A DNA stretch of 57,337 nucleotides, taken from Alphaproteobacteria bacterium. Its GTDB lineage: Bacteria; Pseudomonadota; Alphaproteobacteria; Sphingomonadales; Sphingomonadaceae. Made by a program: the position numbers and the translations under genes. Of the stretch, positions 43,737 to 54,678 are shown piece after piece (positions within the stretch are counted from its first letter, which is position 1; every line of letters starts with the position of its first letter). The stretch is taken from contig JAHJHL010000176.1 of the NCBI GenBank assembly GCA_018823905.1, forward strand, positions 1 to 57,337, written 5' to 3'. A model generated the notes under the pieces. That model did not search any database, was not told the origin of the DNA, and was given only the letters and a program-made list of their open reading frames with translations.

Positions 43737-45455
43737 TTGAGAAAATCATGGCGGATCGGCGCGCTGGGCGCGGCCCTTCTGGGGCTATTGCAGCTGGCGC
43801 CGCTGGCCGCTGCGCAGACGCCCGGAAGCTGCGGCACCGCGCCCTTGCAAGGCGAGCGTGCGGCACTGCTGATCGGCAACAGCGCCTATAATGACTGGGA
43901 ATGGCCGTCGCTTAAAAACGCGGTCAACGACATCGACTATGTCTGCGCCGCCTTTGCCAAGGCCGGAATTTCGCCGCGTATCGTCCGCAATGCCGACATG
44001 GCGACGCTCGACGCGGCGCTGACGCGCTTTGCTGCGGAGGCAGCGGGGGCGAAATCGGTCATCATCTATTATGCCGGTCATGGCTTTGAATATGGCGGGC
44101 GCAACTGGCTGGTGCCGATGGAGGCGCCGCCAGCGACGCGCCGCGCCGATGTCGAAAAACGCTATTTGTCGATTGAGGCGGCGGTGAAGCGGGTGGTGCC
44201 TGCGGGTGCCTTTACCCTGCTGTTCGTCGATGCCTGCCGCACCGCCGAGCCGGTGGTGCGGATCGAGGACGTCAATGTCGCGGCAGGCGATGCGGCATCG
44301 GCGCCGCTCGGGCTGCTCGACATCGGGCAGGGGGCGGTGTTCTATTCGACCGCCAAGGGGCGCCCCGCGCTCGACTTTGCGCCGATTGGGTCGCCGGTCA
44401 GCCCGTTTGCGGCGGCAGTGGTCAAGGAACTGGGCATTCCTGGGCTAGAAATATCAGATTATTTCAAGATCGTATCGCGCGAAGTTTATAAGCGGACGCA
44501 TGGTATGGAATTGGGGCCGCAGCAGCCGTTCCACTACGGTAGCTGGTTCGACGATTATTATCTGGTCGCACCGCCCGAGGTTCCCGCCGCTGCACCTGTC
44601 CGTCCGACGGCTGCGGCGGTGATCCCACTCCCTTCGAGTAGCGCGACGGCTCTCCCGTCGCGAGGCGCTGTGACAGACCCGCTCGCCGACATCTCGCTCG
44701 ATCGACTGGCGATCGAAGACGAGCCCGTGCTAATCGCAGACGTCCTATCGCGCCATCCTGCCAGCGAGTTGATCGCGCTGGCCGATGGGGGGCATCCGCT
44801 GGCGCAGCAGCTGGCGGGCTATATGTTCTCGCTGGGTGTCGGGTTGAAAAAGGATATGCCGCGAGCGCGGGCGTATCTCGAGGCTTCGGCGGCGCAGGGG
44901 TTTCCGGCGGGGCAGCAGGAGCTGGCCTATCTGCTGCTCGAAAACGACCCGTCGCCTGCCGACGTGACGCGCGCGTATGACCTGTACGTTGCGGCGTCGA
45001 ACGCTGGGTTTTCCAAGGCGAAGACGCATCTGGCGTATCGGCTGGCAGCCGGCACCTTCGGCCCCGCGGATTTTGCGCGATCGCAGGCGCTCTATGTGGA
45101 GGCGGCGGGAAAGGGGCATCCGGCGGCGATCTTTGCGCTGACCTATTTCGCCGATACCCGCGCCGCGAATCTTGCACGGTTGCGCACCATTGCGGCCACG
45201 GGCAACCCCGAAGGCAATCACTGGCTGTGCGAGGCGCATTTTGCCGCCAAGACGCTGGCGGGAGCGATCGAGGATTGCGGCCTCGCGGCGCGCGCCGGTT
45301 TTGCGGGGTCGCGTGCGATCCTGGCCGATGCCTATGCGAAGGGGATTGGAGTAACCGCAGATGCAAAGGAAGCGGCGCATTGGGCCAAGCTGGCGCGCGA
45401 CCTGCCCGAATTGCGCAAGGATCAGCGGGACATGATCGCGGGGATCGGTGAGTGA
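43737..45455 (+). CDS. secreted caspase-family (C14) peptidase with SEL1 repeats
   Basis: A 572-residue exported protein. Translation most likely begins at TTG 43737, behind a GGGGGGCAGG site, giving a signal peptide (RKSWRIGALGAALLGLLQLAPLAAAQ). A caspase p20-like domain follows with the catalytic dyad H115 (IIYYAGHGF) and C167 (LLFVDACR). After a Pro/Ala-rich linker (about residues 270-315), at least five SEL1-type repeats run from about residue 340 (HPLAQQLAGYMFSLGVG; GFPAGQQELAYLLLEN) to the C-terminus. Substrate and role are unknown; bacterial caspase-like proteins have been linked to cell death, defence and signalling. Confidence 0.85.
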   Translation: MRKSWRIGALGAALLGLLQLAPLAAAQTPGSCGTAPLQGERAALLIGNSAYNDWEWPSLKNAVNDIDYVCAAFAKAGISPRIVRNADMATLDAALTRFAAEAAGAKSVIIYYAGHGFEYGGRNWLVPMEAPPATRRADVEKRYLSIEAAVKRVVPAGAFTLLFVDACRTAEPVVRIEDVNVAAGDAASAPLGLLDIGQGAVFYSTAKGRPALDFAPIGSPVSPFAAAVVKELGIPGLEISDYFKIVSREVYKRTHGMELGPQQPFHYGSWFDDYYLVAPPEVPAAAPVRPTAAAVIPLPSSSATALPSRGAVTDPLADISLDRLAIEDEPVLIADVLSRHPASELIALADGGHPLAQQLAGYMFSLGVGLKKDMPRARAYLEASAAQGFPAGQQELAYLLLENDPSPADVTRAYDLYVAASNAGFSKAKTHLAYRLAAGTFGPADFARSQALYVEAAGKGHPAAIFALTYFADTRAANLARLRTIAATGNPEGNHWLCEAHFAAKTLAGAIEDCGLAARAGFAGSRAILADAYAKGIGVTADAKEAAHWAKLARDLPELRKDQRDMIAGIGE

Positions 45456-45459
45456 CGGG

Positions 45460-45942
45460 TCAGGGATAGCGGACCGCCATGACCTCCCACTCTTTCGGCC
45501 CAGACGGGAGCTGGACGACGCGAAGATCGCCGACCGCAGCACCGCGGAGGGCACGGGCAAGGGGGCTGTTCCAGCCGATCCGGCCATCGCCCGCTTCGGC
45601 TTCGTCGTCGCCGACCAGCGTGATCGTCCGCCGCGCGTCATCGTCGTCGGCGAGCTCGGCGGTGGCGCCGAACCAGATGCGGCTCTTGTCGGGCTGCTCG
45701 GCCGGATCGACGACGCGTGCCGACTTCATCCGCCGCGCCAGGAACGACAGCCGCCGGTCGATCTCGCGCAGCCGCTTGCGGCCATAGATATAGTCGCCAT
45801 TCTCGCTGCGGTCGCCGTTGCCAGCGGCCCAGCTGATCACCTCGACCAGCTTGGGCCGCTCCTGCCCAAGCAGTGCGTCATATTCGGCCCGCAGCGCGGC
45901 AAAGCCGGTCGGCGAGATGATATTGCTGCGTTCCCCCGCCAC
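45460..45942 (-). CDS. greB: transcription elongation factor GreB
   Basis: Gre factors rescue backtracked RNA polymerase by stimulating transcript cleavage. The 160-residue protein has the N-terminal coiled coil with the acidic tip (NGDRSENGDYIYGRKRLREIDRRL near residues 42-65) and the C-terminal FKBP-like domain (IGWNSPLARALRGAAVGDLR). ENGDYIYGRKRLREID is the GreB form rather than GreA. Convergent with the caspase gene. Confidence 0.92.
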   Translation of the reverse strand: MAGERSNIISPTGFAALRAEYDALLGQERPKLVEVISWAAGNGDRSENGDYIYGRKRLREIDRRLSFLARRMKSARVVDPAEQPDKSRIWFGATAELADDDDARRTITLVGDDEAEAGDGRIGWNSPLARALRGAAVGDLRVVQLPSGPKEWEVMAVRYP

Positions 45943-45948
45943 GCGGCC

Positions 45949-47976
45949 TTACCCCGGCGTGCGTTTGCCGAGGTAGAAGCTGAGCGGTGCCTGCGGCAGC
46001 GTCTTGCCCGGTTGCAGCGTGTCGTAAACGACCGCATTTTCCAGCACACGCTGGACATAATTCTTCGTCTCGAAAATCGGGATCGCCTCGATCCAGTCGA
46101 GCATCTCGATCGATCCAGTACGCGGGTCGCCATTGGCGCGCAGCCATTTGTTCACATTGCCTGGACCGGCGTTATACGCCGCGACCGCGAGCGGGTAGCT
46201 GCCGCCATAATAGCGCAGCATCTGCTGGAAATAGGTCGACCCGAGCGTCATGTTATAGTTGGTGTCGGCGGTCAGCTGGTCGCGGGTGTACGAAAGACCC
46301 AGCTTGCCAGCGACCTCATTCGCGGTGGCCGGCATCAGCTGCATCATGCCGCGCGCACCGGCGTGGCTGATCGCCTGCCGGTCGAACTGGCTTTCCTGCC
46401 GCGTAATCGCGTGGATGAAGGTCCAGTTGCCCTCATGTCCCGCGGGCACGCGCACGGTGGGGAAGCCCGCGACTTCGACCGCGTCGAGGCTGTTCGCTTG
46501 CGCGCTGCGGCCGATCATCACGCCAAGGTCGGGGCGGCCGATCTGCGACGCCAATTGTCCGGCAAGGACATGGTCGGCGGGCGATGTCGCCTTTTGCGAC
46601 AAGGCACGCAGGAACAAGGTCTGTTCACGCCAAGCACCGATCTCGCCCAGCGCGCGCGCCGCGCGGACCAGCCGGTCGTCATTGAAGTCGCGCTTTTCGT
46701 CATTGTTGACCTGGATCGTCGGGTTGGGGGTCGGCTTGGGCTGCGGACGGCCCAGCCGTTCAAGCGCCAACTGGCCATAGAACTGGTCATAATGCTGCGC
46801 GGCGTCGGCGAAGTGCGAATTGGCGGTGGCGCGGTCGCCCGCTGCGAGCGCGGCGCGGCCCGCCCAGTAAAAGCCCTTGGTGCGCGTCTGTGCCGATCGT
46901 GCGGCCTCGCCATAAGCGCGGTACAGTTTCACGGCCTCGGCCGGGCGACGCAAATCCTTGTATGCCAGCTGTCCGGCCAGCCATGCCAGCGAGGTATAGT
47001 CGTCGCGCACCGCCAGCGACGTTTCGCGGATCACCGTTCCCGGCGGGAAGGCATCGTCGATCTGCCGCGCGATATTATAGGCGGTGAGCTTGTCGCCGCC
47101 GCTGTCGGCCTGCCGCGCGTTGGTCAGCAGCGTTTCGATCCATTCCTCAGGATCGGTCGGCGCCTTGGTCAGCGCTCGCGGCGCCGCGAGCAGCGCGCGG
47201 GCTTCACCGACACGCCCCGACTGGCGCAACCAGGTCGCCTTGGCGGTGATATAACCGGGGTCGGTCCGGACGAGCGACGGGTTCGCCGCCTCGACCGCGG
47301 CGGCCTGCAACGCGGCATCGACCGATTTGCTCCGCATCGCAAGGCGCGCGGCGAAAACCGCGCGCTTGTCGGGCGACGTATAGGGCAATTGGCGGCTGGC
47401 GGCGGCGGTTGCATTCGACCACAGCAGCCGGTCCATCCGTGCGTCGTGATCGGCGAGCGTGATCGCGCCGGGGAACAGGCCGAGCGCGCGGCTGGTTTCC
47501 GCGTCGTCCAACGGGCCGGAGACCCACGCGCGGCGCACCGCGGCATTGGCGTCTTCGCGGCGGCCAGCTGCGTTGAGCGCCAGCGCTTGGCGCAAATGGC
47601 CGCTCGCCGTCTTCGGTGGATAGGCCTGAAAATAGGCGAGGGTGCGCGCAGGGTCGAAGCTGTCGATCGCGATCGCCTTTTCCGCGCGCACTTGCATTTT
47701 GTCGGCGTCGGGCCAGCCCTTGTTGGTCATCAGAAAGCGCGAGAGCTGGTCGAACGATGCGCCGGTGTTGGCGGTCAGTCGCCGCCATTCCATCACCGCG
47801 TCGCCGACCGAATTGGTCGATGGCGGCGGCCCCGATGTCGAGGCGAGGCCCATTTGGGCGCGATACCACGCCATCTGTTCGGGCGTGAGTTCGCTAGCCT
47901 GGGCAGCGGTCGGGACGAGCAAGGCAAAGGCCAAGGCCAAACGAGAAATTCGGGGCAGCGTAATCATGGCGGCCAT
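45949..47976 (-). CDS. slt: soluble lytic murein transglycosylase
   Basis: Cleaves glycan strands to 1,6-anhydromuropeptides. The 675-residue protein has a signal peptide (ITLPRISRLALAFALLVPTAAQASE), a long helical superhelix (residues 30-480), and a C-terminal SLT domain. That domain holds the catalytic Glu in TRQESQFDRQAISHAGARG, then MMQLMPATANEVA and AVAAYNAGPGNVNKW. Start is ATG 47976 (AAGGAG site) or ATG 47967. Its role in turnover pairs with the AmpD-like amidase at 40.7 kb. greB follows after 6 bp. Confidence 0.93.
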   Translation of the reverse strand: MAAMITLPRISRLALAFALLVPTAAQASELTPEQMAWYRAQMGLASTSGPPPSTNSVGDAVMEWRRLTANTGASFDQLSRFLMTNKGWPDADKMQVRAEKAIAIDSFDPARTLAYFQAYPPKTASGHLRQALALNAAGRREDANAAVRRAWVSGPLDDAETSRALGLFPGAITLADHDARMDRLLWSNATAAASRQLPYTSPDKRAVFAARLAMRSKSVDAALQAAAVEAANPSLVRTDPGYITAKATWLRQSGRVGEARALLAAPRALTKAPTDPEEWIETLLTNARQADSGGDKLTAYNIARQIDDAFPPGTVIRETSLAVRDDYTSLAWLAGQLAYKDLRRPAEAVKLYRAYGEAARSAQTRTKGFYWAGRAALAAGDRATANSHFADAAQHYDQFYGQLALERLGRPQPKPTPNPTIQVNNDEKRDFNDDRLVRAARALGEIGAWREQTLFLRALSQKATSPADHVLAGQLASQIGRPDLGVMIGRSAQANSLDAVEVAGFPTVRVPAGHEGNWTFIHAITRQESQFDRQAISHAGARGMMQLMPATANEVAGKLGLSYTRDQLTADTNYNMTLGSTYFQQMLRYYGGSYPLAVAAYNAGPGNVNKWLRANGDPRTGSIEMLDWIEAIPIFETKNYVQRVLENAVVYDTLQPGKTLPQAPLSFYLGKRTPG

Positions 47977-48076
47977 GTTAGTGGCAAACTCCTTGCGGGG
48001 CGCTGAATAGGCGTCCATTAGCGGCGCGCCGTCGGGACTCTACCGGCGCGGCCATGTTTTTGTAAAGGAGCGGGGC

Positions 48077-48952
48077 ATGTTTTCGGGGTCTATTCCCGCT
48101 TTGGTGACGCCATTTCGCGATGGGGCGTTCGACGCGCCTGCCTTCGCGCACCTGATCGATTGGCAGATCAAAGAAGGGACCAGCGCGCTGGTCCCGTGCG
48201 GTACGACCGGCGAAAGCCCGACGCTGGGGTTCGACGAACATTATCAGGTGATCGACAGCTGCATCCAGGCCGCAGCGGGCCGCGTTCCAGTGATCGCCGG
48301 CTGCGGATCGAACGACACCGCCACCGCGGTTCGCCACATGCGGTATGCGCAATCCGCGGGGGCCGCCGCGGCGCTGGTGGTTGCGCCCTATTACAACAAG
48401 CCTAGCCAAGAGGGGATGCTCGCGCACTTCAAGGCGCTGGCCGACGCCAGTGACCTGCCGATCGTCGTCTATAACGTCCCCGGTCGGACGGTTGCCGATA
48501 TCAGCGCCGAAACGATGTGTAAGCTCGCCGAAATCCCCTCGGTCGTCGCGATCAAGGATGCGAGCGGCGATCTGGCGCGGGTGACGGTCCACCGCGCGGG
48601 TGCGGGTCATGATTTCTGCCAGCTGAGCGGCAACGACGATCTGTGGCTGCCGCACGCGGTGATGGGCGGCGTCGGCTGCATCTCGGTCACCGCCAATGTC
48701 GCGCCACGCCTCTGCGCCGATTTCGCCGCCGCCAGCGCCGCCGCCGACTGGGCGCGCGCGCTGGTGCTGCACGACCGCCTGTTCGACTTGCATCAAGCGA
48801 TGTTCTCCGACACCTCGCCGGGGCCGGTGAAATATGCGCTGTCGCGCGTCCACGACTGGTTTTCGCCCGAAGTGCGCCTACCTATCATCCCGGCGAACGC
48901 AGCCTCGTGCGCCGCCGTCGATGCCGCATTGTCCGCGGCGGGAGTGATTTAG
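48077..48952 (+). CDS. dapA: 4-hydroxy-tetrahydrodipicolinate synthase
   Basis: Condenses pyruvate with aspartate semialdehyde in lysine and diaminopimelate synthesis. The Schiff-base Lys lies in VAIKDASGD (K160), with GTTGES near residue 42 and YYNKPSQEG near residue 105. Length of 291 residues is normal. It draws on the same aspartate semialdehyde pool as ectoine synthesis. smpB follows after 7 bp. Confidence 0.96.
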   Translation: MFSGSIPALVTPFRDGAFDAPAFAHLIDWQIKEGTSALVPCGTTGESPTLGFDEHYQVIDSCIQAAAGRVPVIAGCGSNDTATAVRHMRYAQSAGAAAALVVAPYYNKPSQEGMLAHFKALADASDLPIVVYNVPGRTVADISAETMCKLAEIPSVVAIKDASGDLARVTVHRAGAGHDFCQLSGNDDLWLPHAVMGGVGCISVTANVAPRLCADFAAASAAADWARALVLHDRLFDLHQAMFSDTSPGPVKYALSRVHDWFSPEVRLPIIPANAASCAAVDAALSAAGVI

Positions 48953-48959
48953 GTTTCCC

Positions 48960-49445
48960 ATGGCCCGTCCGCAGTCCGCCGCCGAATTCGATAAGAAAAA
49001 GGTCGTCGCCGAAAACCGGCGCGCGCGGTTCGACTTTGCCATCGAACAGGTGTTCGAAGCGGGAATTGCGTTGCAAGGGACCGAGGTCAAATCGCTGCGT
49101 TTCGGCGAAGGTACGATTGCCGAGAGCTATGCCGAGGTGAAGGGCAATGAGGTGTGGCTGATCAACAGCAACATTCCCGAATTCAGTCACGGCAACCGCC
49201 ACAATCACGAACCCAAGCGCCCGCGCAAGCTGCTCTTGAGCGGGCGTGAGATCAACAAGATGTACGCGGGCGTCGCGCGACAAGGCATGACGCTGGTGCC
49301 GCTCTCGGTCTATTTCAACAGCCGCGGTCGCGCCAAGGTCGAGCTTGCGCTCGCCAAGGGCAAGAAGGCGCACGATAAGCGCGAGTCGATCAAAGAACGC
49401 GACTGGAAGCGCGACAAGCAGCGGCTGATGAAAGAGCGCGGGTGA
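48960..49445 (+). CDS. smpB: SsrA-binding protein SmpB
   Basis: Binds tmRNA and delivers it to stalled ribosomes in trans-translation. The 161-residue protein has the characteristic [20 protein letters not shown] opening, GTEVKSLR near residue 40, and the basic C-terminal tail ([22 protein letters not shown]) that becomes helical in the decoding site. dapA-smpB linkage is common in alphaproteobacteria. The next gene overlaps the stop. Confidence 0.97.
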   Translation: MARPQSAAEFDKKKVVAENRRARFDFAIEQVFEAGIALQGTEVKSLRFGEGTIAESYAEVKGNEVWLINSNIPEFSHGNRHNHEPKRPRKLLLSGREINKMYAGVARQGMTLVPLSVYFNSRGRAKVELALAKGKKAHDKRESIKERDWKRDKQRLMKERG

Positions 49446-50056
49446 GCGGCGGTAAGCCCAAGGACAAGGCAGCGGTGATGAACTGGATCCGCCGCAATTC
49501 GCCGACGCGCGAAGAGCTGCTCGCGAGCCGTTTCGTCAAGCCGTTTGCTCATAGGGTTGCGCACAGCCATTTGTGGCGCTTCACTCGCACATCGGTGCCG
49601 CGCGGTACCGCGCTCGGACTGTTCGTCGGCATCTTTTTCCTGATTCCGGGCATCCAGATATTGGGGGTCGCGCTGCTCGCGCTGCCGGTGCGGGCCAACA
49701 TCCCGATCGGCGCCGCGATGACGTTTTTGTCGAACCCGGTGACGACGCCGTTCATCATTCTGGCGTCGGTGTGGCTGGGCGACTGGCTGTTTGGGTTGCA
49801 AGCCAATAGCGCGACCTTCTCGGCGATGATCGAACATGGCGCGTCGGCAGGCGAGTGGGCGCGCTGGGTGTTTTCGGACGCGGCGCCTGCGATGATGGCG
49901 GGACTTCTGGTCATTTCGGTCGTGTCGGCGGCGGTCGGCTATGTGCTTGCCTCGGTGTTCTGGGACAATTGGATTCGCCTGCGCTGGCGGCGCAAATTGC
50001 AGCGCGCGCGCGACCAACGACTTGAGGCATCGACCAGCGACACCCCCGCCGGTTGA
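49442..50056 (+). CDS. DUF2062 domain-containing membrane protein
   Basis: A 204-residue membrane protein of the DUF2062 family with the typical segment [20 protein letters not shown] and [17 protein letters not shown], and a further C-terminal helix ([21 protein letters not shown]). GTG 49442 overlaps the smpB stop, so the two are coupled. No defined function. Confidence 0.88.
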   Translation: MSGGKPKDKAAVMNWIRRNSPTREELLASRFVKPFAHRVAHSHLWRFTRTSVPRGTALGLFVGIFFLIPGIQILGVALLALPVRANIPIGAAMTFLSNPVTTPFIILASVWLGDWLFGLQANSATFSAMIEHGASAGEWARWVFSDAAPAMMAGLLVISVVSAAVGYVLASVFWDNWIRLRWRRKLQRARDQRLEASTSDTPAG

Positions 50057-50152
50057 ACGGCCCGCGCGCTATCGTATAGCTGTCCCATCGCAATGGAGTG
50101 CCCAGCCGATGCGCCGCACAACATTGCTTCGTTTTTAGAACTGGGGACTATC

Positions 50153-52207
50153 ATGACTTGTTTGCATGTTTCTTCGCGTCTGCTGGCGACCGCCGCGCTG
50201 GGCGCAATGCTGATTTCTGCTGTGCCGGCGATGGCCAAGGAAGAAGCGACGCCTGCCGCCGAGACCGCCGCCAAACCCGAATTGGGCACCTTTGGTTTCG
50301 ACACCGCGGGCATGGACACCGAAGTGCAGCCAGGCGACGATTTCTACGCCTATGCCAACGGCACTTGGGCCAAAAACACCACGATCCCCGCCGATAAGTC
50401 GAATTATGGCATGTTCACCGCGCTTGGTGACCTGTCGCAGCAGCGCACCCGCGAAATTCTCGACGCGGCGAAAGCCGATCCGAACAGCATGATCGGCCGC
50501 AACTATGCCGCCTATCTGGATGGCGCCGCGGTCGAGGCCAAGGGGCTCGCGCCGATTCAGCCCTGGCTCACCAAGATCCGCGCGGTCGAAAAGCCCGGTC
50601 TCGCCGCGCTGCTCGCCGAGGCCGATCGCAACGGCGTCCAGCATTTCTTTGGCGGCTTCGTCGGACAGGACGACAAGAACCCCGACGTCTATATCTATAC
50701 GATGTTCCAGGGCGGGATCGGCATGCCCGACCGCGATTTCTACCTGAAGGACAATGAGCGCAACGCGAAGCTGCAGGCCGCGTACCTCAAGCATCTGGAA
50801 AATGTCCTGACGCTGGCGGGCGAAGCCAATGCCGCGGCGCGCGCCAAGGCGATCTATGATTTCGAAAAGCAGATCGCGACCGTCCATTGGGACAAGAACG
50901 ACAGCAGCGACGCGACAAAAGCCTATAACAAGATGACGATCGCCGAACTGGCGGCCGCGGCGCCCGGGTTCGACTGGGCGACCTTCATCCGCGGTATCGG
51001 CGTCAACGAAGACTCGTTGCTGGTGTCGCAGCCGAGCGCCTTCACCGGCGAAGCCAAGCTGCTCGCCGACGCGCCGATCGCGGTGATCCGCGATGCGCTG
51101 CTGGTGCGCAGCCTCGACGGCTTCTCGGGCGTGCTGCCCGAGAAATTCGCGCAGGAAAGCTTCTCTTTCTATGGCACCGCCTTGTCGGGTACGCCGCAGA
51201 TGCAGGAACGCTGGAAGCGCGCGGTTGATTTCACCACCGGCAATCTGGGCGAGGCCGTCGGCCAGGACTATGTCGCGAAATATTTCCCGCCCGAAACCAA
51301 GGCGGCGATGGACGAACTGGTCAAGAACGTCCTCGGCGCGATGGGCCGCCGCATCGACGGGCTGGCGTGGATGCAGCCCGCGACCAAGGTCAAGGCGAAG
51401 CAGAAGCTGGCCAATTTCACCACCAAGATCGGCTATCCCGACCGCTGGAAAGATTACAGCAAGCTCGAGATCAAGGCCGACGACCTGTTCGGCAACGCGC
51501 TGCGCTCGAACCAGTTCGCGCACGACGACAATATCAGCCGCCTCGGCGGGCCGATCCGCCGCTGGGAATGGGGGATGACCCCGATGACGGTCAACGCCTA
51601 TGCCAATTTCGGCATGAACGAGATCGTCTTCCCCGCCGCGATCCTGCAGCCGCCCTTCTTTGACCCGCACGCCGACCCGGCGATCAACTATGGCGGTATC
51701 GGCGCGGTGATCGGTCACGAGATCAGTCATCATTTCGACGATCAGGGTGCGAAATATGACGAGACCGGCAAGCTTGCCGATTGGTGGACCCCCGCCGACG
51801 TTGCGGCGTTTGAAGCCGCGGGCAAGGCGCTGATCGCGCAATATGACGCCTATGAAGTGCTGCCCGGTGAAAAGCTCGACGGCACCTTTACGCTGGGTGA
51901 GAATATCGGCGATCTGGCGGGCCTGACTGTTGCCTATGACGCGTATAAGGCGTCGCTCGGCGGCAAGGAAGCACCGGTGCTGGACGGGCTGACCGGCGAT
52001 CAGCGCTTCTTCCTGGGCTGGGCGCAGGTGTGGCGGCGCAATTATCGCGACCAGAATTTGTCGCAGCGGATCACCACCGATCCGCATTCGCCGTCGATCC
52101 AGCGGACTTGGGTCTCGCGCAACCTTGACCCGTGGTATAAGGCGTATCAGATCAAGGAAGGCCAGAAGCTGTATCTGGCGCCGAAAGACCGTGTTCGCAT
52201 CTGGTGA
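50153..52207 (+). CDS. exported M13-family metallopeptidase (PepO-like)
   Basis: A neprilysin-type zinc endopeptidase for short peptides. The 684-residue protein has a signal peptide ending near PAMAKEE. The zinc site is HEISHHFDDQ (H522, E523, H526), and the third ligand region is LGENIGDLAGL. NAYANFGMNEIVFPAAILQPP lies upstream and the family C-terminus ends in VRIW. ATG 50153 follows a GGGGAC site. Probably periplasmic. It precedes cckA by 23 bp. Confidence 0.94.
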   Translation: MTCLHVSSRLLATAALGAMLISAVPAMAKEEATPAAETAAKPELGTFGFDTAGMDTEVQPGDDFYAYANGTWAKNTTIPADKSNYGMFTALGDLSQQRTREILDAAKADPNSMIGRNYAAYLDGAAVEAKGLAPIQPWLTKIRAVEKPGLAALLAEADRNGVQHFFGGFVGQDDKNPDVYIYTMFQGGIGMPDRDFYLKDNERNAKLQAAYLKHLENVLTLAGEANAAARAKAIYDFEKQIATVHWDKNDSSDATKAYNKMTIAELAAAAPGFDWATFIRGIGVNEDSLLVSQPSAFTGEAKLLADAPIAVIRDALLVRSLDGFSGVLPEKFAQESFSFYGTALSGTPQMQERWKRAVDFTTGNLGEAVGQDYVAKYFPPETKAAMDELVKNVLGAMGRRIDGLAWMQPATKVKAKQKLANFTTKIGYPDRWKDYSKLEIKADDLFGNALRSNQFAHDDNISRLGGPIRRWEWGMTPMTVNAYANFGMNEIVFPAAILQPPFFDPHADPAINYGGIGAVIGHEISHHFDDQGAKYDETGKLADWWTPADVAAFEAAGKALIAQYDAYEVLPGEKLDGTFTLGENIGDLAGLTVAYDAYKASLGGKEAPVLDGLTGDQRFFLGWAQVWRRNYRDQNLSQRITTDPHSPSIQRTWVSRNLDPWYKAYQIKEGQKLYLAPKDRVRIW

Positions 52208-52230
52208 TGCGCCGATAAGAAAGACTGTCA

Positions 52231-54678
52231 TTGACCGCGACGAGCCTGCCTTCCGCTGATTCCGATATCGGCAGGGGGGCGGGCGCCGTCGGCCCGCTTT
52301 CGGTGCCGACGGGGCTGTCGCGGGTCGATATGGGCCTGCTCGGCGGGCTGGCGCTGTTGTCGACCGCGCTGCTGTTCTGGGCGACGCGCGATACGGTGCT
52401 GGCGGCGGGTTTTGTCGCCGGGCTTGCGGTTGCGGTCGGCGGGGTAGTGCTCGCGCGGCGGCTGTTTCCCGCCATCGTCGCGGGTGATGCGGTGCCGCCC
52501 GACTGGACGATGCTGCGTCAGGCGGTGAATCACGATGACGTAGCGATCGCGGTCACCGACCGCGCTGGCCGGATGGTGTGCGCGAATGATTTGTTCGGAA
52601 CCTGGATGGGCGGGTTCGTGACGCCACCGGGGCTGCCGCTCGAAGGCCGCGGCGCCGATGTGCTGAAAAACGCCGGTCGCATGGCGTGGCGCGATGGCGA
52701 GGGGCGCGCCGACGACCTGGCAATCGGCACGCTGCAATTGCGCGCGCAGGTGACCCGCACCGGCCAGGCCGAGGATTATCTTGTCTGGCGTTTCTCGGCG
52801 ATCGAGCGGCTCGATCTCGCGTCGGAAATCACCCGTCACCTCGATGGCCCCGCGGGCCGCACGCTCAGCCATGCGGGTGTGATGGCGGCGCTCGTCAACG
52901 CCGAAGGGCGGCTGCGCGTCGCCAATCAGGCGTTCTTGCTCCGCGCGCTGGGTGAGGATGACGCGGGTCATTATGCCGGCCGCGACGTCGCGCCGATGCT
53001 GCGCATCGACGATGGCGGCGCGCTCTATTTCGCGCGCGAGGGCGACCGCGCCACGCCGGTGCGGATGCTGCAAATCCCGCTCGCCCCCGCCGACAGCAAT
53101 ACCCCGGTGCTGCTCGCGCTGCTCGATGAGGAGATGGGACCGGCCGATCGCGGCACCGCGCAGACCTATGTCGAAACCTTGCTGTCGCTGTTGCCGTTCG
53201 GGCTGGCGATGGTCGATCGCGACGGGCGCTTCCTTTACATGAACCGCGCCTTTGTGCGTGCGGCGAACCTGGGCGAAGGCAAGATGCCGCGCTATCCCGG
53301 CGACATCGTCGTTGGCGAAGACAAGGGGCCGCTCGCCGACATGATCCGCCGCCACAGCAGCGGTCAGCAGGTCGGCGGCGACCTGTCGATCCGCCTCGCT
53401 GGGCAGAGCGGCGAGCCGGTGTCGATGCGCGTCGTCGGGGTGCGCGGGCTGGGTGAGGCGGCGGTGCTGCTGAGCCTCAAGGATTCGAGCGAGGAGTCGC
53501 GGCTGAAGCGCCAGGTCGCGCAGGCATCGAAGATGCAGGCGGTCGGCCAGCTGGCGGGCGGGGTTGCGCACGACTTCAACAACATCCTGACCGCGGTGCT
53601 CGGCGCCTGTGATCTGATGCTGATGCGTCACACGCCGGGCGACAGCGATTATGACGATATCCAGCAGATCCGCAGCAACGCCAACCGCGCCGCCAGCCTG
53701 ACGCGGCAATTGCTCGCCTTTTCGCGCCAGCAGACGCTGCGGCCGCAGATCCTGCAACTGCCCGACGTGATTTCGGAAGTTTCACACTTGCTCAAGCGGC
53801 TGATCGGCGAGACGGTCCAGCTGGTGGTCCATCACGGCCGCGGGCTGGGCGCGGTGCGCGCCGACCCCGGGCAGCTCGAGCAGGTGATCATCAACCTGGC
53901 GGTCAACGCGCGCGATGCGATGCCGGGCGGCGGGACGCTGACGATCGAAACCTATCCGGTATCCGCCGCCGACGTGCGCCAGATGGGCAATGAATTCATG
54001 CCCCCCGCCGATTATTGCGCGCTCAAGGTCAGCGACACCGGCACCGGCATCGCCGCCGACGTGCTGCCCAAGATTTTCGAACCCTTCTTCACCACCAAGG
54101 ATGTGGGGAAGGGTACCGGCCTTGGCCTGTCCACCGTTTACGGCATCATCAAGCAATCGGCGGGGTATATTTTTGCCGACAGCGCGCCGGACCAGGGGAC
54201 GAGCTTTTCCATCTACCTCCCCGTCCACCGCGTCGGCACCGACACGCCGGTGGTCGCGCCGCCGCCCGCCAAGCCCAAGAAAAGCCAGTGGGGGACGGGC
54301 GCCATCCTGCTCGTCGAGGACGAGGATATGGTGCGCGCGGTGGCCGAACGCGCGCTGACCCGTGCGGGCTACACCGTCGTTACCGCATCGCAGGGCGAGG
54401 AAGGGCTCGAACGCTTTGCCCAGATGGACAAGGTCGACCTGATCATCAGCGACGTCGTGATGCCGACGATGGACGGTCCCGCGATGGTCCGCGCGCTGCG
54501 CGCCAAGCGGCCCGACCTGCCGGTGCTGTTTATGTCGGGCTATGCCGAGGAGCAGCTCCGCCAGTCGATCAACATCGACGATGTCGCGTTCCTGCCCAAA
54601 CCTTTTTCGGTCGCGCAATTGGCCGAGGCAACATCGGCGGCGCTCGACGATGCCGCACATCGGGTGAAAAATGGCTGA
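52231..54678 (+). CDS. cckA: hybrid histidine kinase CckA
   Basis: CckA starts the CckA-ChpT-CtrA/CpdR relay controlling the cell cycle and motility in alphaproteobacteria. The 815-residue protein starts at TTG. Two membrane helices (about residues 35-75) are followed by PAS-like domains. The HisKA box is [12 protein letters not shown] (H447). HATPase boxes are [15 protein letters not shown] and [12 protein letters not shown], and a C-terminal receiver has phosphoacceptor D741 (IISDVVMP). The partner ChpT is encoded at 34651. A single-domain receiver gene overlaps its 3' end. Confidence 0.93.
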   Translation: MTATSLPSADSDIGRGAGAVGPLSVPTGLSRVDMGLLGGLALLSTALLFWATRDTVLAAGFVAGLAVAVGGVVLARRLFPAIVAGDAVPPDWTMLRQAVNHDDVAIAVTDRAGRMVCANDLFGTWMGGFVTPPGLPLEGRGADVLKNAGRMAWRDGEGRADDLAIGTLQLRAQVTRTGQAEDYLVWRFSAIERLDLASEITRHLDGPAGRTLSHAGVMAALVNAEGRLRVANQAFLLRALGEDDAGHYAGRDVAPMLRIDDGGALYFAREGDRATPVRMLQIPLAPADSNTPVLLALLDEEMGPADRGTAQTYVETLLSLLPFGLAMVDRDGRFLYMNRAFVRAANLGEGKMPRYPGDIVVGEDKGPLADMIRRHSSGQQVGGDLSIRLAGQSGEPVSMRVVGVRGLGEAAVLLSLKDSSEESRLKRQVAQASKMQAVGQLAGGVAHDFNNILTAVLGACDLMLMRHTPGDSDYDDIQQIRSNANRAASLTRQLLAFSRQQTLRPQILQLPDVISEVSHLLKRLIGETVQLVVHHGRGLGAVRADPGQLEQVIINLAVNARDAMPGGGTLTIETYPVSAADVRQMGNEFMPPADYCALKVSDTGTGIAADVLPKIFEPFFTTKDVGKGTGLGLSTVYGIIKQSAGYIFADSAPDQGTSFSIYLPVHRVGTDTPVVAPPPAKPKKSQWGTGAILLVEDEDMVRAVAERALTRAGYTVVTASQGEEGLERFAQMDKVDLIISDVVMPTMDGPAMVRALRAKRPDLPVLFMSGYAEEQLRQSINIDDVAFLPKPFSVAQLAEATSAALDDAAHRVKNG

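Noticed and set aside
45448-48006. An 852-codon plus-strand open frame
   Set aside because: It is antisense to greB and the lytic transglycosylase, both of which have clear motifs; long antisense frames are common in GC-rich codon usage.
50135-52231. A 698-codon minus-strand open frame
   Set aside because: It is a shadow of the M13 peptidase gene, with His/Arg/Asp-rich composition and no domains.
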